A DNA stretch of 64,000 nt, from assembly GCA_905211485.1 (NCBI GenBank), contig CAJMAW010000001.1, forward strand, positions 1 to 64,000. Reading direction: 5' to 3'. Numbering within the stretch: position 1 is the stretch's first letter; every line of letters begins with the position of its first letter. The notes under the pieces were generated by a model, which saw only the letters and a program-made list of their open reading frames with translations, had not been told where the DNA came from and ran no database searches. Both the position numbers and the translations under genes were made by a program. This document shows positions 9,150 through 17,659 of this stretch, piece by piece. This DNA comes from an uncultured Lentisphaeria bacterium (lineage in GTDB: Bacteria; Verrucomicrobiota; Lentisphaeria; Victivallales; UBA1829).

Positions 9150-11936
9150 TCACTTCCCCGAGAGACGGCAGATGAGACGTTTGAGTTCGCCCGCCCAGAG
9201 TACGCACGAAGTCCCCTCGACGATGAGCGCCCATTCTGCGAGGGAGAGAGGCTCGGTCCGGAAGAACTTTCCCCCAAACTGGACGATCAGAATCTGCATG
9301 ACGAAAATGAATCCTGCGATCCCCGTGAACACCCGGTTGCCGCGGAGCTTTCCAAAGGTGGATTCCGAAGTCCCGAAGGTCCTGACATTGAAAAGATTCC
9401 AGAACTGAAGCATGACGAATACCGTGAAGAGGATGGAAAGTTCTCTGCCCGAGATTCCTCCGTCGTTCTTCTGCCAGAGAAGAAGCATGCCTGCGAAAAG
9501 GACGACATAAAAAAACGCCGTCCCTAAGATATCCCGCGCCATGGCCGCCGTTACGATGAAGGCGTCAGGAGACCTCGGCGGACGTTTCATGAGTTCCGGA
9601 TCCGGCGGCTCGGTGGCCAGGGCCAGCGCTGCAAAGGTGTCCATGATGAGGTTGATCCAGAGCATCTGGATGACCGTCAGGGGCATCGAGACACCCAAGA
9701 AGGGACCGCTCAGAGCAATCCCGACGGCCGCAACGTTGATGGTCAGCTGGAACACGAGAAAACGCTGAATGTTCAGATAGAGCGAACGCCCCCAGAGCAC
9801 GGCGTTCACGATGCTCTGGAAGGAGTCGTCCAGCAGAATGATGTCGGCGGCTTCCCGGGCGACGGCGGTACCGCTTTTCCCCATGGCGATTCCGACGTCC
9901 GCATGATTCAGGGCGGGTGCATCATTGGTCCCGTCGCCCGTCACGGCGACGACCTGGCCCTGTTTCTGAAGAGCACAGACCAGTTTCAGTTTGTCCTCCG
10001 GCCGTGCCCTCGCAATGATGGAAAGTTCCCGGGCCGCCTGAAGAGTTTCCTCTTCTCCCTCCAGTGCCAGAAAATCCTTTCCGTTCCAGACTTTTTTCCC
10101 TTTTCCCTCTTCTGTTCCCGGGGTGAGCAGGGAAGGATGATCCGCTGCTCCCGGTCCGGCAGTGTTTACGGCAGTGGGTGCGGGTGACTGATCTTTCTTC
10201 CAGAGTCCGATCTGCCGTCCGATTTCGCAGGCGGTCGCGGGAGTGTCGCCCGTCACGACCTTCACTTCGATGCCCGCATTGCGGCAGGAGGCGACCGCGG
10301 CGGGAACTTCCCTGCGCACCGGATCGGCGATGCTGACAAATCCCAGATAGGTCAGTCCCGCAGCCAGGTTCCGGACATCGCAATCGGCACGGAGCGTTTC
10401 CGGATCCCGGCAGGCGAAGGCGAGTGTTCGGCTGCCTTCGGACTGCGCCCGCCGGAAAGAGGCCGCAACCGCTTCACGTTTCTCCCTGTCCAGCGGGAGG
10501 ACGTTCCCTGCGGAATCCCGGTAGAAGGCACAGCGCTCCAGAACGATTTCTGGCGCTCCTTTGACATGGAAATTCTTTTCCGTCAGAGTCGCCATGAATT
10601 TCAATTCGCTGCTGAAGGTCCACTGCCGGACGATCTGTTCCGATTCGCGGATCTTCCGGTAGTCCGCGCCGTTTTTCGCCACCCAGAGCAGCAGCGCTCC
10701 TTCCGTCGGATTGCCGAGGACTTCCGTTCCGGCGCTTTGCGTCGTGTCTTTTTCATCCTTCTTTTCATCCTGTCCGGAGAGATTGGCGGTGGAGTTGACG
10801 CAGATGGAATCGCGGAGTCCTGCGGCGGAAGAATCCATGCTGAAATCCGCTTCTGAAAAAGTTTTTCCGTCCGGCGTGTGAAACCGCCTGACGTGCATCC
10901 GGTTCATGGTGAGGGTCCCGGTTTTGTCCGTGCAGATGACGGTGGCGGCTCCGATGGTTTCGCAGGCATGAAGTTTCCGCACCAGGCAGTTGCTTGCCAC
11001 CATGCGTCTCATGCTGCATGCCAGGCTCAGCGTAACGCTCATGGCAAGCCCTTCCGGCACCGCCACCACGATCAGCGTCACTGCGATCATGAAGAATCCC
11101 AGCAGCGTGTTCAGCAGCTCTTTTTCCGAATAGCGGCCGATATCGAGCGGGAGTTCCCCGGAGAAAAGCGCTTCGGCAAAAAGAATCGCGAACAGCGCCG
11201 CGGAAAGGAGAATTCCCGCCGCCGCAATGACCCTGCCAAGGGAGCTGAGCTGCTTCTGAAGGGGGGTCTGGTTCCCGGAGTCTTCGCTGGCGGCGAGGGC
11301 GGTGCGGCCCATAACCGTTTCCGGCCCGACCGCGGTGACTCTTGCGCAGGCATGGCCGTCGAGAACCGTGGAGCCGCGGAGAAGCACGTGGTGGGGGTAG
11401 GTGGCTTCCTCCAGTTCCGCAAATCCCGGCGCGGAGGAAGGCATTTTGGGAACCGGTTCCGGCTCGCCGGTGAATTTCGACTGGTCCACATGGAAATTGA
11501 CGGCTTCCAGAACTTCGGCGTCCGCCGGAATTTCCTCGCCCGTTTCCAGAAGAATGACGTCTTTTGTCACGAGGCTCCGCCTGGGAAGGTTCATGAGTTT
11601 CCCGTCGCGGAAAGTTTTGACGGGAATCTCATCATCCACCTGATTCAGGATGTCGAATTCTCTGCCTGCCCGGTATTCGCTGAGAAAAGAAATCCCTGTT
11701 GCCAGAACGACCGCCAGCAGAATGCCCAGTCCTTCCACGAGTCCCCCCGTCGCTCCAGAGAGAACTGCCGCCAGCATCAGAATCCGGATGACCGGATCGT
11801 TGAACTTCCTCAGAAACTGTTTCCACCAGGGATCCCGTTCCGCCCGGGCAAGAATGTTCTCCCCGCAGATCCCGCGTTCCTTTTCCGCTTCCTGCGTGCT
11901 GAGCCCCTGTTTTCCCCATGAATCGTCAGACGGCAT
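9150..11936 (-). CDS. Calcium-translocating P-type ATPase, PMCA type (IIB)
   Basis: A 928-residue P-type ATPase that probably pumps Ca2+ out of the cytoplasm. It has the phosphorylation motif CTDKTGTLTMN, the membrane-helix-4 ion site VPEGLAMSVTLSLA, the hinge VTGDGTNDAPALNHADVG, and the helix-6 motif LIMDTFAALALATEPP, which is characteristic of PMCA-type bacterial calcium ATPases. I start at ATG 11936 (MPSDDSWGKQGLSTQEA): GGGAG sits seven bases upstream, and the longer frame back to 12155 is Arg-rich and unlike the family. A polar insert in the nucleotide-binding region (about 10080-10190, including a Gly/Pro/Ala stretch) is longer than usual. It appears monocistronic. Confidence 0.92.
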   Translation of the reverse strand: MPSDDSWGKQGLSTQEAEKERGICGENILARAERDPWWKQFLRKFNDPVIRILMLAAVLSGATGGLVEGLGILLAVVLATGISFLSEYRAGREFDILNQVDDEIPVKTFRDGKLMNLPRRSLVTKDVILLETGEEIPADAEVLEAVNFHVDQSKFTGEPEPVPKMPSSAPGFAELEEATYPHHVLLRGSTVLDGHACARVTAVGPETVMGRTALAASEDSGNQTPLQKQLSSLGRVIAAAGILLSAALFAILFAEALFSGELPLDIGRYSEKELLNTLLGFFMIAVTLIVVAVPEGLAMSVTLSLACSMRRMVASNCLVRKLHACETIGAATVICTDKTGTLTMNRMHVRRFHTPDGKTFSEADFSMDSSAAGLRDSICVNSTANLSGQDEKKDEKDTTQSAGTEVLGNPTEGALLLWVAKNGADYRKIRESEQIVRQWTFSSELKFMATLTEKNFHVKGAPEIVLERCAFYRDSAGNVLPLDREKREAVAASFRRAQSEGSRTLAFACRDPETLRADCDVRNLAAGLTYLGFVSIADPVRREVPAAVASCRNAGIEVKVVTGDTPATACEIGRQIGLWKKDQSPAPTAVNTAGPGAADHPSLLTPGTEEGKGKKVWNGKDFLALEGEEETLQAARELSIIARARPEDKLKLVCALQKQGQVVAVTGDGTNDAPALNHADVGIAMGKSGTAVAREAADIILLDDSFQSIVNAVLWGRSLYLNIQRFLVFQLTINVAAVGIALSGPFLGVSMPLTVIQMLWINLIMDTFAALALATEPPDPELMKRPPRSPDAFIVTAAMARDILGTAFFYVVLFAGMLLLWQKNDGGISGRELSILFTVFVMLQFWNLFNVRTFGTSESTFGKLRGNRVFTGIAGFIFVMQILIVQFGGKFFRTEPLSLAEWALIVEGTSCVLWAGELKRLICRLSGK

Positions 11937-12489
11937 TTCATACTCCCTGCTGCTGTTTTTATCAAAGTCGCATCTCAAATCCGGACCATCTACATCCATC
12001 CCGGGACTTCCCCGTGATCTCTGAATCCGCCTCCGGTTTTTCTTCCCCGTTTCCCTTCTCCGCTTCGGAAGAGAAAGTCGGGGAAAAGGCCTTCCCGGAT
12101 GTGCTGGTACTGTACAGGAACTCCATTTGAAATCAACTTTTCCCGGGCCTTCCAATCCCCCCGGAACTTCCGGTTTAACGAAATTCTAACAAAGTGGAGT
12201 GCAGGAGGAAGCCCGTCAGCCGGATCACAGCGGGCAGAGGCGGAGGCGGAACGGGAACTCCAGTCAGCCCCCGGAAATCACAGGCTGGTGAGGAAAGAGG
12301 CGTAAGGAAAGCGAACGCAGGGCAGGCGGAGGAGAAGAAGAAAGTGGTCGGGAGGGAAAAAGGAAGGGATTTCCCCCCGCTGATTCCTTCACCTTTTCCG
12401 CTTTTCCCATTCAGCAGATTCCCGGACTACGGGATTCCTGAACTCTCTACGATCCTGAACTCTACGATTCCTGGACAGAGCTGTTTCCT
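11937..12489. repeat. Intergenic region with degenerate tandem repeat
   Basis: No gene is recognised in this 553-base gap. At 12427-12473 there are three degenerate head-to-tail copies of about 16 bases: CTACGGGATTCCTGAACT, CTACGATCCTGAACT and CTACGATTCCTGGAC, just past the pseudopilin stop. The right-hand part should contain the promoter of the calcium ATPase (minus strand). Confidence 0.5.
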
Positions 12490-13329
12490 TCATCGCTGAG
12501 TCGGATTGGAGAACATGTTTTCGGAATTGGAGATGCCCCCGGAGGATCCCAAGTAAAAATGCCGACTGACGACGAGGGATGGGAAACACTGAGCATGACC
12601 GTCATAAAAGACCACGTTGACGAAGAGAGCGTGTCTTCCGCTGTAGAAGTCTTTTTTGTTGAAGTCGTTCCATTCCGGGATATTGACGCCTGCAATCTGA
12701 TTGGAAAGCCTGGAATTGGTGATCTGTCCGGCACAGCTTCCGGCGCCGGGGACATAGGGATTGAAGCCGGACATGTCGCGCGGAGAGTCGAAGAGGAAGA
12801 GCCTCTTGGAGGGATAGCAGACGGAAGATATTTTCAATCCCCCTCCACGTCCTCCGCCCCAGGAACTGTCGGAATAAATCCATGTGGTTTGATCACCTCC
12901 TCCTGCGCTTCCGCAGCCGAAGATTCCGGCGTAATTGTCGCGTTCTCCGCCGGAAACGCAGCGGAGAATCTTGGACTTGCTGCCGCCGGGGAGGAATTTG
13001 CCGAGAATTTCATCATAACGGATCATATTGGGATAAGTCTGATAGAGTCTTTCCGGGACGACGTATTCGTCATAGGCGTTGATGTATAGGTATTGAAGCT
13101 GCCCGATCTGTTTCAGATTGTTGAGGCAGTGAATCCGCTTTCCCGCTTCCCTCGCCTGGTTGAGCGCGGGCAGGAGAAGCGCCGCGAGAAGCGCTATGAC
13201 CGCTATGACGACCAGAAGTTCAATCAAAGTGAAGGGGCGTAGAAATAAAACGTTCCGCTTTGTCGGGATTCTCTTCCCTGAGCGGACGCCGTTTCCCGTT
13301 TTGTCGGCATTCCAGGCTCTTTTCTGCAT
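12490..13329 (-). CDS. Pseudopilin-type secreted protein 1 (prepilin N-terminal methylation domain, H-X9-DG)
   Basis: A 279-residue protein with a type IV prepilin-like segment [20 protein letters not shown] at residues 33-52, preceded by a basic leader (RNVLFLRP). Prepilin peptidase would cleave just before the FTLIE stretch. After it come [20 protein letters not shown] and a Cys-containing globular domain ending with the H-X9-DG signature ([14 protein letters not shown]), typical of the DUF1559-like families expanded in Lentisphaerae and Planctomycetes. AGGAAGGA precedes the ATG at suitable distance. It is monocistronic, with its own promoter candidate and a terminator-like palindrome upstream. 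The role (surface or secretion-associated) is not known; no assembly machinery is nearby. Confidence 0.88.
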   Translation of the reverse strand: MQKRAWNADKTGNGVRSGKRIPTKRNVLFLRPFTLIELLVVIAVIALLAALLLPALNQAREAGKRIHCLNNLKQIGQLQYLYINAYDEYVVPERLYQTYPNMIRYDEILGKFLPGGSKSKILRCVSGGERDNYAGIFGCGSAGGGDQTTWIYSDSSWGGGRGGGLKISSVCYPSKRLFLFDSPRDMSGFNPYVPGAGSCAGQITNSRLSNQIAGVNIPEWNDFNKKDFYSGRHALFVNVVFYDGHAQCFPSLVVSRHFYLGSSGGISNSENMFSNPTQR

Positions 13330-13365
13330 GGCAAATTCCTTCCTGATTGTATGAATAAAGCGGGC

Positions 13366-13382
13366 GAGACGAAAGGCGTCTC
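13366..13382 (-). promoter_or_regulatory. Small hairpin in the leader of pseudopilin 1
   Basis: A perfect 6-bp stem (GAGACG/CGTCTC) with a five-base loop lies about 40 bases upstream of the pseudopilin start, inside its predicted 5' leader. Its role is unknown. Confidence 0.4.
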
Positions 13383-13435
13383 ACTGTCCGTCTCCGGATC
13401 TCACTGGTCCGGAATCTCTTCTGTACAGTGTGGAT

Positions 13436-13464
13436 AAAATAACACAGGCATTCCTTCCTTTCAA
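13436..13464 (-). promoter_or_regulatory. Candidate sigma-70 promoter of pseudopilin 1
   Basis: On the minus strand TTGAAA (13459-13464) and TATTTT (13436-13441) are separated by 17 bases. The predicted start near 13429 gives a leader of about 100 bases to the ATG at 13329. The -35 matches the consensus at five of six positions; the -10 is weaker. Confidence 0.45.
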
Positions 13465-13477
13465 TGGCGAAGCGTCT

Positions 13478-13522
13478 GGATTCCGTTTTTTCCTTTTCAA
13501 AAAAACAGAAAAAACGGAATCC
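13478..13522 (-). terminator. Perfect 15-bp inverted repeat, likely terminator of the DUF3142 operon
   Basis: GGATTCCGTTTTTTC (13478-13492) is perfectly repeated in inverse as GAAAAAACGGAATCC (13508-13522) with a 15-base loop. It lies 35 bases beyond the stop at 13557 and upstream of the pseudopilin promoter, where a terminator is expected. The T-tract is inside the stem rather than after it, which is atypical. Confidence 0.55.
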
Positions 13523-13556
13523 TAGGGGCGGGGAGGAGCTTTCCTGCGCAGGCGAA

Positions 13557-15686
13557 TCAGTCAGAGCCTTTTTCTGATTTGCTTGTTTCCGCTTCCTTCT
13601 GCGGGGGATCGGAGAAGAAGCTCAGAAGCCCGGCGATCAGAGTTTGGACTTCCTCCGTGTTTTCCGGATGGCAGGAGGCGATTTGCTGTTTCCAGTTTGC
13701 CGGAGGGGAGGGGATCCAGCGGTAACGGTCGAGTTCAAATGAATAACGGGGAAAGCGCATGCGTACCAGACGGTGATAGAAGGGCTCCGCTTCTTCCGGA
13801 TTCCGGTTTCTCAGAACGAGTCCGCCGGCAAGATGAGAGAGAAAACGCAATTCCGGATTCCCGCTCAGTTCTCCGGCTTTGCGGAAATATCCGGCTTCCC
13901 GAATGCGGTAATGAAAGCGGGAAAGACGGAACGGGGAGGACGGGGGAAAGGTAGACTGAGACGGGGGAACGGAAAGAATTCCGGAGTCCGGAGTTTTTGT
14001 TTCCGGGGGGATTTTCTGGGCGCTCGGGTAAGAGTCGTAACGGCCTTCGCAGATGAAGTAATCGGGGTGGAGTTCATATCCGAAAAGCTCGATGTCGTAC
14101 AGGAGCATGAGTTGTCCGAGCCGGAAGTAGGCGAGGGAGCGTTCTCCGGAGGGGATTGTGCCGTTCCCGGAGATCTCTGTCAGACCGGCAAATTCTTCAG
14201 CTGTCCTGCGGAGCTTGTCCGGAAAAAAGGGGGCCGCTTCGGAAAAACGGTTTCCGCGCATCAGACGGCGCGCGAGAAGATGGCAGAGGCGCCGCCGCAT
14301 CGGAGACGGAATCTGAGGATTGTCCCGATGGGCTTCGACAAATTCCAGAAGTTCCGGAAGACAAAGTTTTACCTCCGCAATCCATGCCGCATCGCTCCAT
14401 GATCCGCCCATGAGGAAACTGTAGAGGGCCTCCTGGTAGAGATGTTCCGCACATTGAAGAGCTCCGAGTTCTCCACTGACGACTTCGCGCATGCTGTGGA
14501 CAAGGTTGTCCGGGACATCCACATATTCCTCCTCCGGCCGGAAGATCCCTTTCCACGGGAAAAACATCCCGTAATATTTCCCAGACGGTGTGAAACGGAT
14601 GGGCAGTTCTTCTCTTTCGGGCTGTTTCCCTTCTCCTTTTTCCTCCTCCTCTTCTGGCGTCACTCCCGCCGTCTCCGGGGTGAGACGCCCGGCGCTCCCT
14701 TCCTTTTTCTGAACGGGCGGCAGGCGGTTCAGAAAAAGCCATTTCCGGAGCAGATGGGCCGATTTGCGGTAATCCCCTTCTCTCCGTGCGAGACGCGCCT
14801 TCAGATACAGACGGACGGGGGAATCTTCCGCAGTTTTTCGGAGCATTTCTCTGCAAAGTTCGAAGTCCCCGTTCTGAAATGCCCGGACGGCGAGAAAGTC
14901 GGCGCAGACAAACGGACGACTTCCGAGTTTTTCCTTTTCTTCCCGTCCCTTCCGGATCAGTTCCGGATAAAACAGAATGGCGACTTCCGCCGTCAGCGGA
15001 TCCCTGAGAAAGATTTCCGGATCATATCTGCGCATCATGCTTCCGAGTTCGTCCCAGAGTTCCTTGGAACGATCGTTCCCGCAGCCTGCCGCAAGGACCA
15101 GATAACGCAGGCGCTCCACCGGATCCGATGCGTAGAAATAATTGCTGCGGAAACTCCGGCCTGCCAGATTCTCCGGATCCGGGATGCCTCCGTTGACGGC
15201 CTTCCGGAGCTTCTGATACCATTCATAGGCTTCGGCCGGGTTTTCCTTCGCATGCAGATTTCCCAGCAGATAAAGCGTTCTGGCTGTGCAGAGACGCCGT
15301 TCGGATTCCGGGAGAGAGAGCAGATGCTTCCAGTCCTCCGGGAAACGGTTTTCCGGGTCCCGCCGAAGCGCTTCCCAGCCGGACTGGAAAAGCCGGAATT
15401 CCGTTCTGTTTTCCTCCGGTCCTGGCCCGGGATCCATCTGCTGCGGCCCGGAATCCGGACTTTTCAGCATGATGCAGTCGGGAAAATAATGCCGGGCAAG
15501 TTTGCCCAGAAGAAAGCGGAGATTCAAATCCGGGGAAAACGCGGCCTCCCCCTGATGATGAGCCAGAAAGCTGGGAGGAAAAGCTTCGCTGCAGGCGGAA
15601 AGCCGGGGGTTCTCCGCTCCGGACAAAAGCCCGGCGGTCACGGCCGTGATCAAAGTGAATTTCAATCGGAAGGGGATGGAATCCAT
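13557..15686 (-). CDS. Large secreted protein of unknown function, TPR-like helical repeats
   Basis: A 709-residue protein starting MDSIPFRLKFTLITAVTAG, an apparent signal peptide cleaved near SGA-EN. I start at 15686, where AGGAG lies about nine bases upstream, rather than at the longer frame to 16172, which overlaps most of the upstream gene. The mature protein is rich in paired amphipathic helices with tetratricopeptide-like spacing (for example TLYLLGNLHAKENPAEAYEW, then DFELCREMLRKTAEDSPVRL and ARREGDYRKSAHLLRKWL). A Glu/Lys-rich low-complexity stretch (PEEEEEKGEGKQPEREE) interrupts it near residue 380. The first 25 bases overlap the DUF3142-like gene, so the pair is translationally coupled. 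No catalytic motif is recognised; it may be a periplasmic or outer-membrane scaffold. Confidence 0.7.
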   Translation of the reverse strand: MDSIPFRLKFTLITAVTAGLLSGAENPRLSACSEAFPPSFLAHHQGEAAFSPDLNLRFLLGKLARHYFPDCIMLKSPDSGPQQMDPGPGPEENRTEFRLFQSGWEALRRDPENRFPEDWKHLLSLPESERRLCTARTLYLLGNLHAKENPAEAYEWYQKLRKAVNGGIPDPENLAGRSFRSNYFYASDPVERLRYLVLAAGCGNDRSKELWDELGSMMRRYDPEIFLRDPLTAEVAILFYPELIRKGREEKEKLGSRPFVCADFLAVRAFQNGDFELCREMLRKTAEDSPVRLYLKARLARREGDYRKSAHLLRKWLFLNRLPPVQKKEGSAGRLTPETAGVTPEEEEEKGEGKQPEREELPIRFTPSGKYYGMFFPWKGIFRPEEEYVDVPDNLVHSMREVVSGELGALQCAEHLYQEALYSFLMGGSWSDAAWIAEVKLCLPELLEFVEAHRDNPQIPSPMRRRLCHLLARRLMRGNRFSEAAPFFPDKLRRTAEEFAGLTEISGNGTIPSGERSLAYFRLGQLMLLYDIELFGYELHPDYFICEGRYDSYPSAQKIPPETKTPDSGILSVPPSQSTFPPSSPFRLSRFHYRIREAGYFRKAGELSGNPELRFLSHLAGGLVLRNRNPEEAEPFYHRLVRMRFPRYSFELDRYRWIPSPPANWKQQIASCHPENTEEVQTLIAGLLSFFSDPPQKEAETSKSEKGSD

Positions 15687-17002
15687 TGGTGTATTTCTCC
15701 TGTTTTCAGTGTTTCTCCCGGTTTGGGGATGATTCCGCGGATGCTTTCCGGGACGCATCCGGGAACAGTGGGGGAAACGGGATGTATGCCGTGGAAGAAA
15801 AACGCTTCTCCCTTCCCGCCTCCCAGAATCTGTGTATATTCCTCTTCTCCCGGAATCCCGTGATTGGTCCAGAAAATATCGGTTCTGGATCCGCTTGTCC
15901 GGAAGGTGGTTTCGATCTCTCTCAGGGGAGGGGAGCCTCCGTCCAGACGCCGCAGGTTCTCCAGTTCCAGACAGAGCCGATCGCCCGGCATCGGCAGACG
16001 GAACCAGACGACGCGAATGTCCGGATGCCGTTTCCGGAAACGCAGAAGCTCCTCCCAGTCCGGAACGGCAAAGCGGATGATTTCCCCTTTTCCCCGGGGC
16101 GGGCGGTTTTCCGCGCTGAGCCTCAGAAAGCGGCCTGTCCTCTCCGAATAATGCAGCCGATAAGCGTAGCACGGGAGCGCCATCCGGAATGTCTTTCCCA
16201 GGTCAAGAGCCTGTCTGAGCGCCTTTTCCGCCGCCGCGGAGTCGAACAGACGGTATTCTGAAGGAAGATCCGGGGGCCTTTCCAGCGCGTGCAGCTGCAA
16301 GACATAGAAGGAAATCAGGGGAAACAGCTCCTCAAGTTCCTCTCTGTGACGCAGATGGCAGGGAAGAAGCGTGACGGAGAATCCCTTGTCCGGAACCCGT
16401 GCCCGCAGCCGTTTCAGAAACTCCGCATAGTCCCGGAGACGCGATTCGGGAACATCGCAGTCGATCTGGATCTCGGGGGACTGTTCTCCCCTGAGAATCT
16501 CTGCAAATCTTTCCGTGAAAGTCTTCTGAGAATGAAACGATTCCTCCCGGGACCCGCCATTGTCTCTGCTGTTTCCGCCGTCTCTGGCGTCTCCGCCGCC
16601 GCCATTTCCGGAATTTTCCCCGGCTCCTTTTTCCGGGAACTCTTCCCTCCAGACTTCCGCATCCAGCCGGAACACGGGAATGCTCCTTACGGAGGCGGGA
16701 GCACGTAGAAGACGTCCTCCCTCATTTTTGCGGAATTCTCCGCGCAGAGCGTAGATCTGCCAGTCCGCCGCGCAGGAGGTCAGGACCTCATCCGTTCCGG
16801 CGTTCCGTTCCCTGTGCCAGAAATAGACCGCGCTTTTTTCCGCTCCGGAGAGAGGGTGCACTGGGAAAAGAACAACGGCCGCTCCGGAAAAACATGCGGC
16901 AAGGCACATGAGGAATTTCCGTTGCTTCCGACAGAAGAAACGGAATGCGGCGGACGGTGCCGCCGATTCGGACCGTTTCCCGCATTCGAATTCTGCAGAC
17001 AT
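15662..17002 (-). CDS. DUF3142-like exported protein
   Basis: A 446-residue protein with an N-terminal hydrophobic signal (about residues 29-53, FLMCLAACFSGAAVVLFP). Its mature start VYFWHRERNAG.DEVL, the central IQIDCDVPESRLRDYAEFL, then VTLLPCHLRHREELEEL and ISFYVLQLHAL follow the pattern I associate with DUF3142, a bacterial family predicted to have a glycosidase-like barrel; no reaction is established. A Gly/Asn-rich low-complexity insert (about residues 129-150) separates the first strands from the barrel-like part. It is the upstream partner of the TPR-like protein gene. The family assignment is from memory of conserved motifs and should be verified by profile search. Confidence 0.65.
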   Translation of the reverse strand: MSAEFECGKRSESAAPSAAFRFFCRKQRKFLMCLAACFSGAAVVLFPVHPLSGAEKSAVYFWHRERNAGTDEVLTSCAADWQIYALRGEFRKNEGGRLLRAPASVRSIPVFRLDAEVWREEFPEKGAGENSGNGGGGDARDGGNSRDNGGSREESFHSQKTFTERFAEILRGEQSPEIQIDCDVPESRLRDYAEFLKRLRARVPDKGFSVTLLPCHLRHREELEELFPLISFYVLQLHALERPPDLPSEYRLFDSAAAEKALRQALDLGKTFRMALPCYAYRLHYSERTGRFLRLSAENRPPRGKGEIIRFAVPDWEELLRFRKRHPDIRVVWFRLPMPGDRLCLELENLRRLDGGSPPLREIETTFRTSGSRTDIFWTNHGIPGEEEYTQILGGGKGEAFFFHGIHPVSPTVPGCVPESIRGIIPKPGETLKTGEIHQWIPSPSD

Positions 17003-17659
17003 CTTCTCTTCATTTCCCTTTTTCGCGGACTACTGTTTCCTCCCTTCGGCGGAGCTTCGGCGGAATGAAATTCTTCTCCGTTCTTTCCTGACGGAATATC
17101 AGCACGGAAGAGGAAAAGCCGTCTTTTCTTCCTGCTTCATTCGCCATCCTGTCCTTTCATTTCATCCGCTGTTCCATGGATGGCCGTCTTGAGGGGAGGG
17201 ATGAATATAGGAGCGTTTTATGAAAATGCAAGGATGGGATTTTGTCCGTCCGTTTTAAAAATCCGTCACCGGAATGGTTCACCGGAATCCTGCTCAGAAA
17301 ATCCGTCTCAGATTAGGGGAAGAGGAGGTTCCGCGAATTCGGGAGAATCCGTTTTTCCCCTTATTCAGATGGGGCGTCCTGTCGGGGAAAAACACGGGAA
17401 CGGCTTGTAAAGGCTGCCGCCTGAGTTTATCTTAGAAAAAACGCCTTAGGATCCTTAGGTTATGGAAGAAGGCGGATGCGTACTGACATCATAAACAAAA
17501 AACGTATTCTTCGGACTTGTTTTTTTCTTTTCTGCTTTACTTCGCCCCCCGTTTTCTTTCTCAGATCCGAGAAGAGTCGACAAGTCGGCGGAGTGAAGAA
17601 AGCGACACAGCTATTGAGAAGAAACCGGAAGAAAAAAATATCTGGCAGGAGGAAACAGA
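17003..17659. other. Intergenic regulatory region upstream of the fucosidase gene
   Basis: No gene is recognised in 657 bases between divergent units. It contains the direct repeat TCACCGGAAT at 17266-17275 and 17279-17288, and CCTTAGG at 17444-17450 and 17453-17459, just after a promoter candidate at 17405-17433. The left part should hold the promoter of the DUF3142 operon. Confidence 0.45.
17405..17433 (+). promoter_or_regulatory. Candidate promoter of the alpha-L-fucosidase gene
   Basis: TTGTAA (17405-17410) and TATCTT (17428-17433) are spaced by 17 bases. The tandem CCTTAGG motif at 17444-17459 would fall at about +4 to +20, a location suited to a repressor operator. The leader to the ATG at 17660 would be about 220 bases. 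Confidence 0.35.

Noticed and set aside
15687..16173. Longer 871-residue version of the TPR-like protein starting at 16172
   Set aside because: The extra N-terminal part lies inside the DUF3142-like gene, is Arg/Pro-rich, and lacks the signal peptide that begins at 15686 behind a ribosome-binding site.
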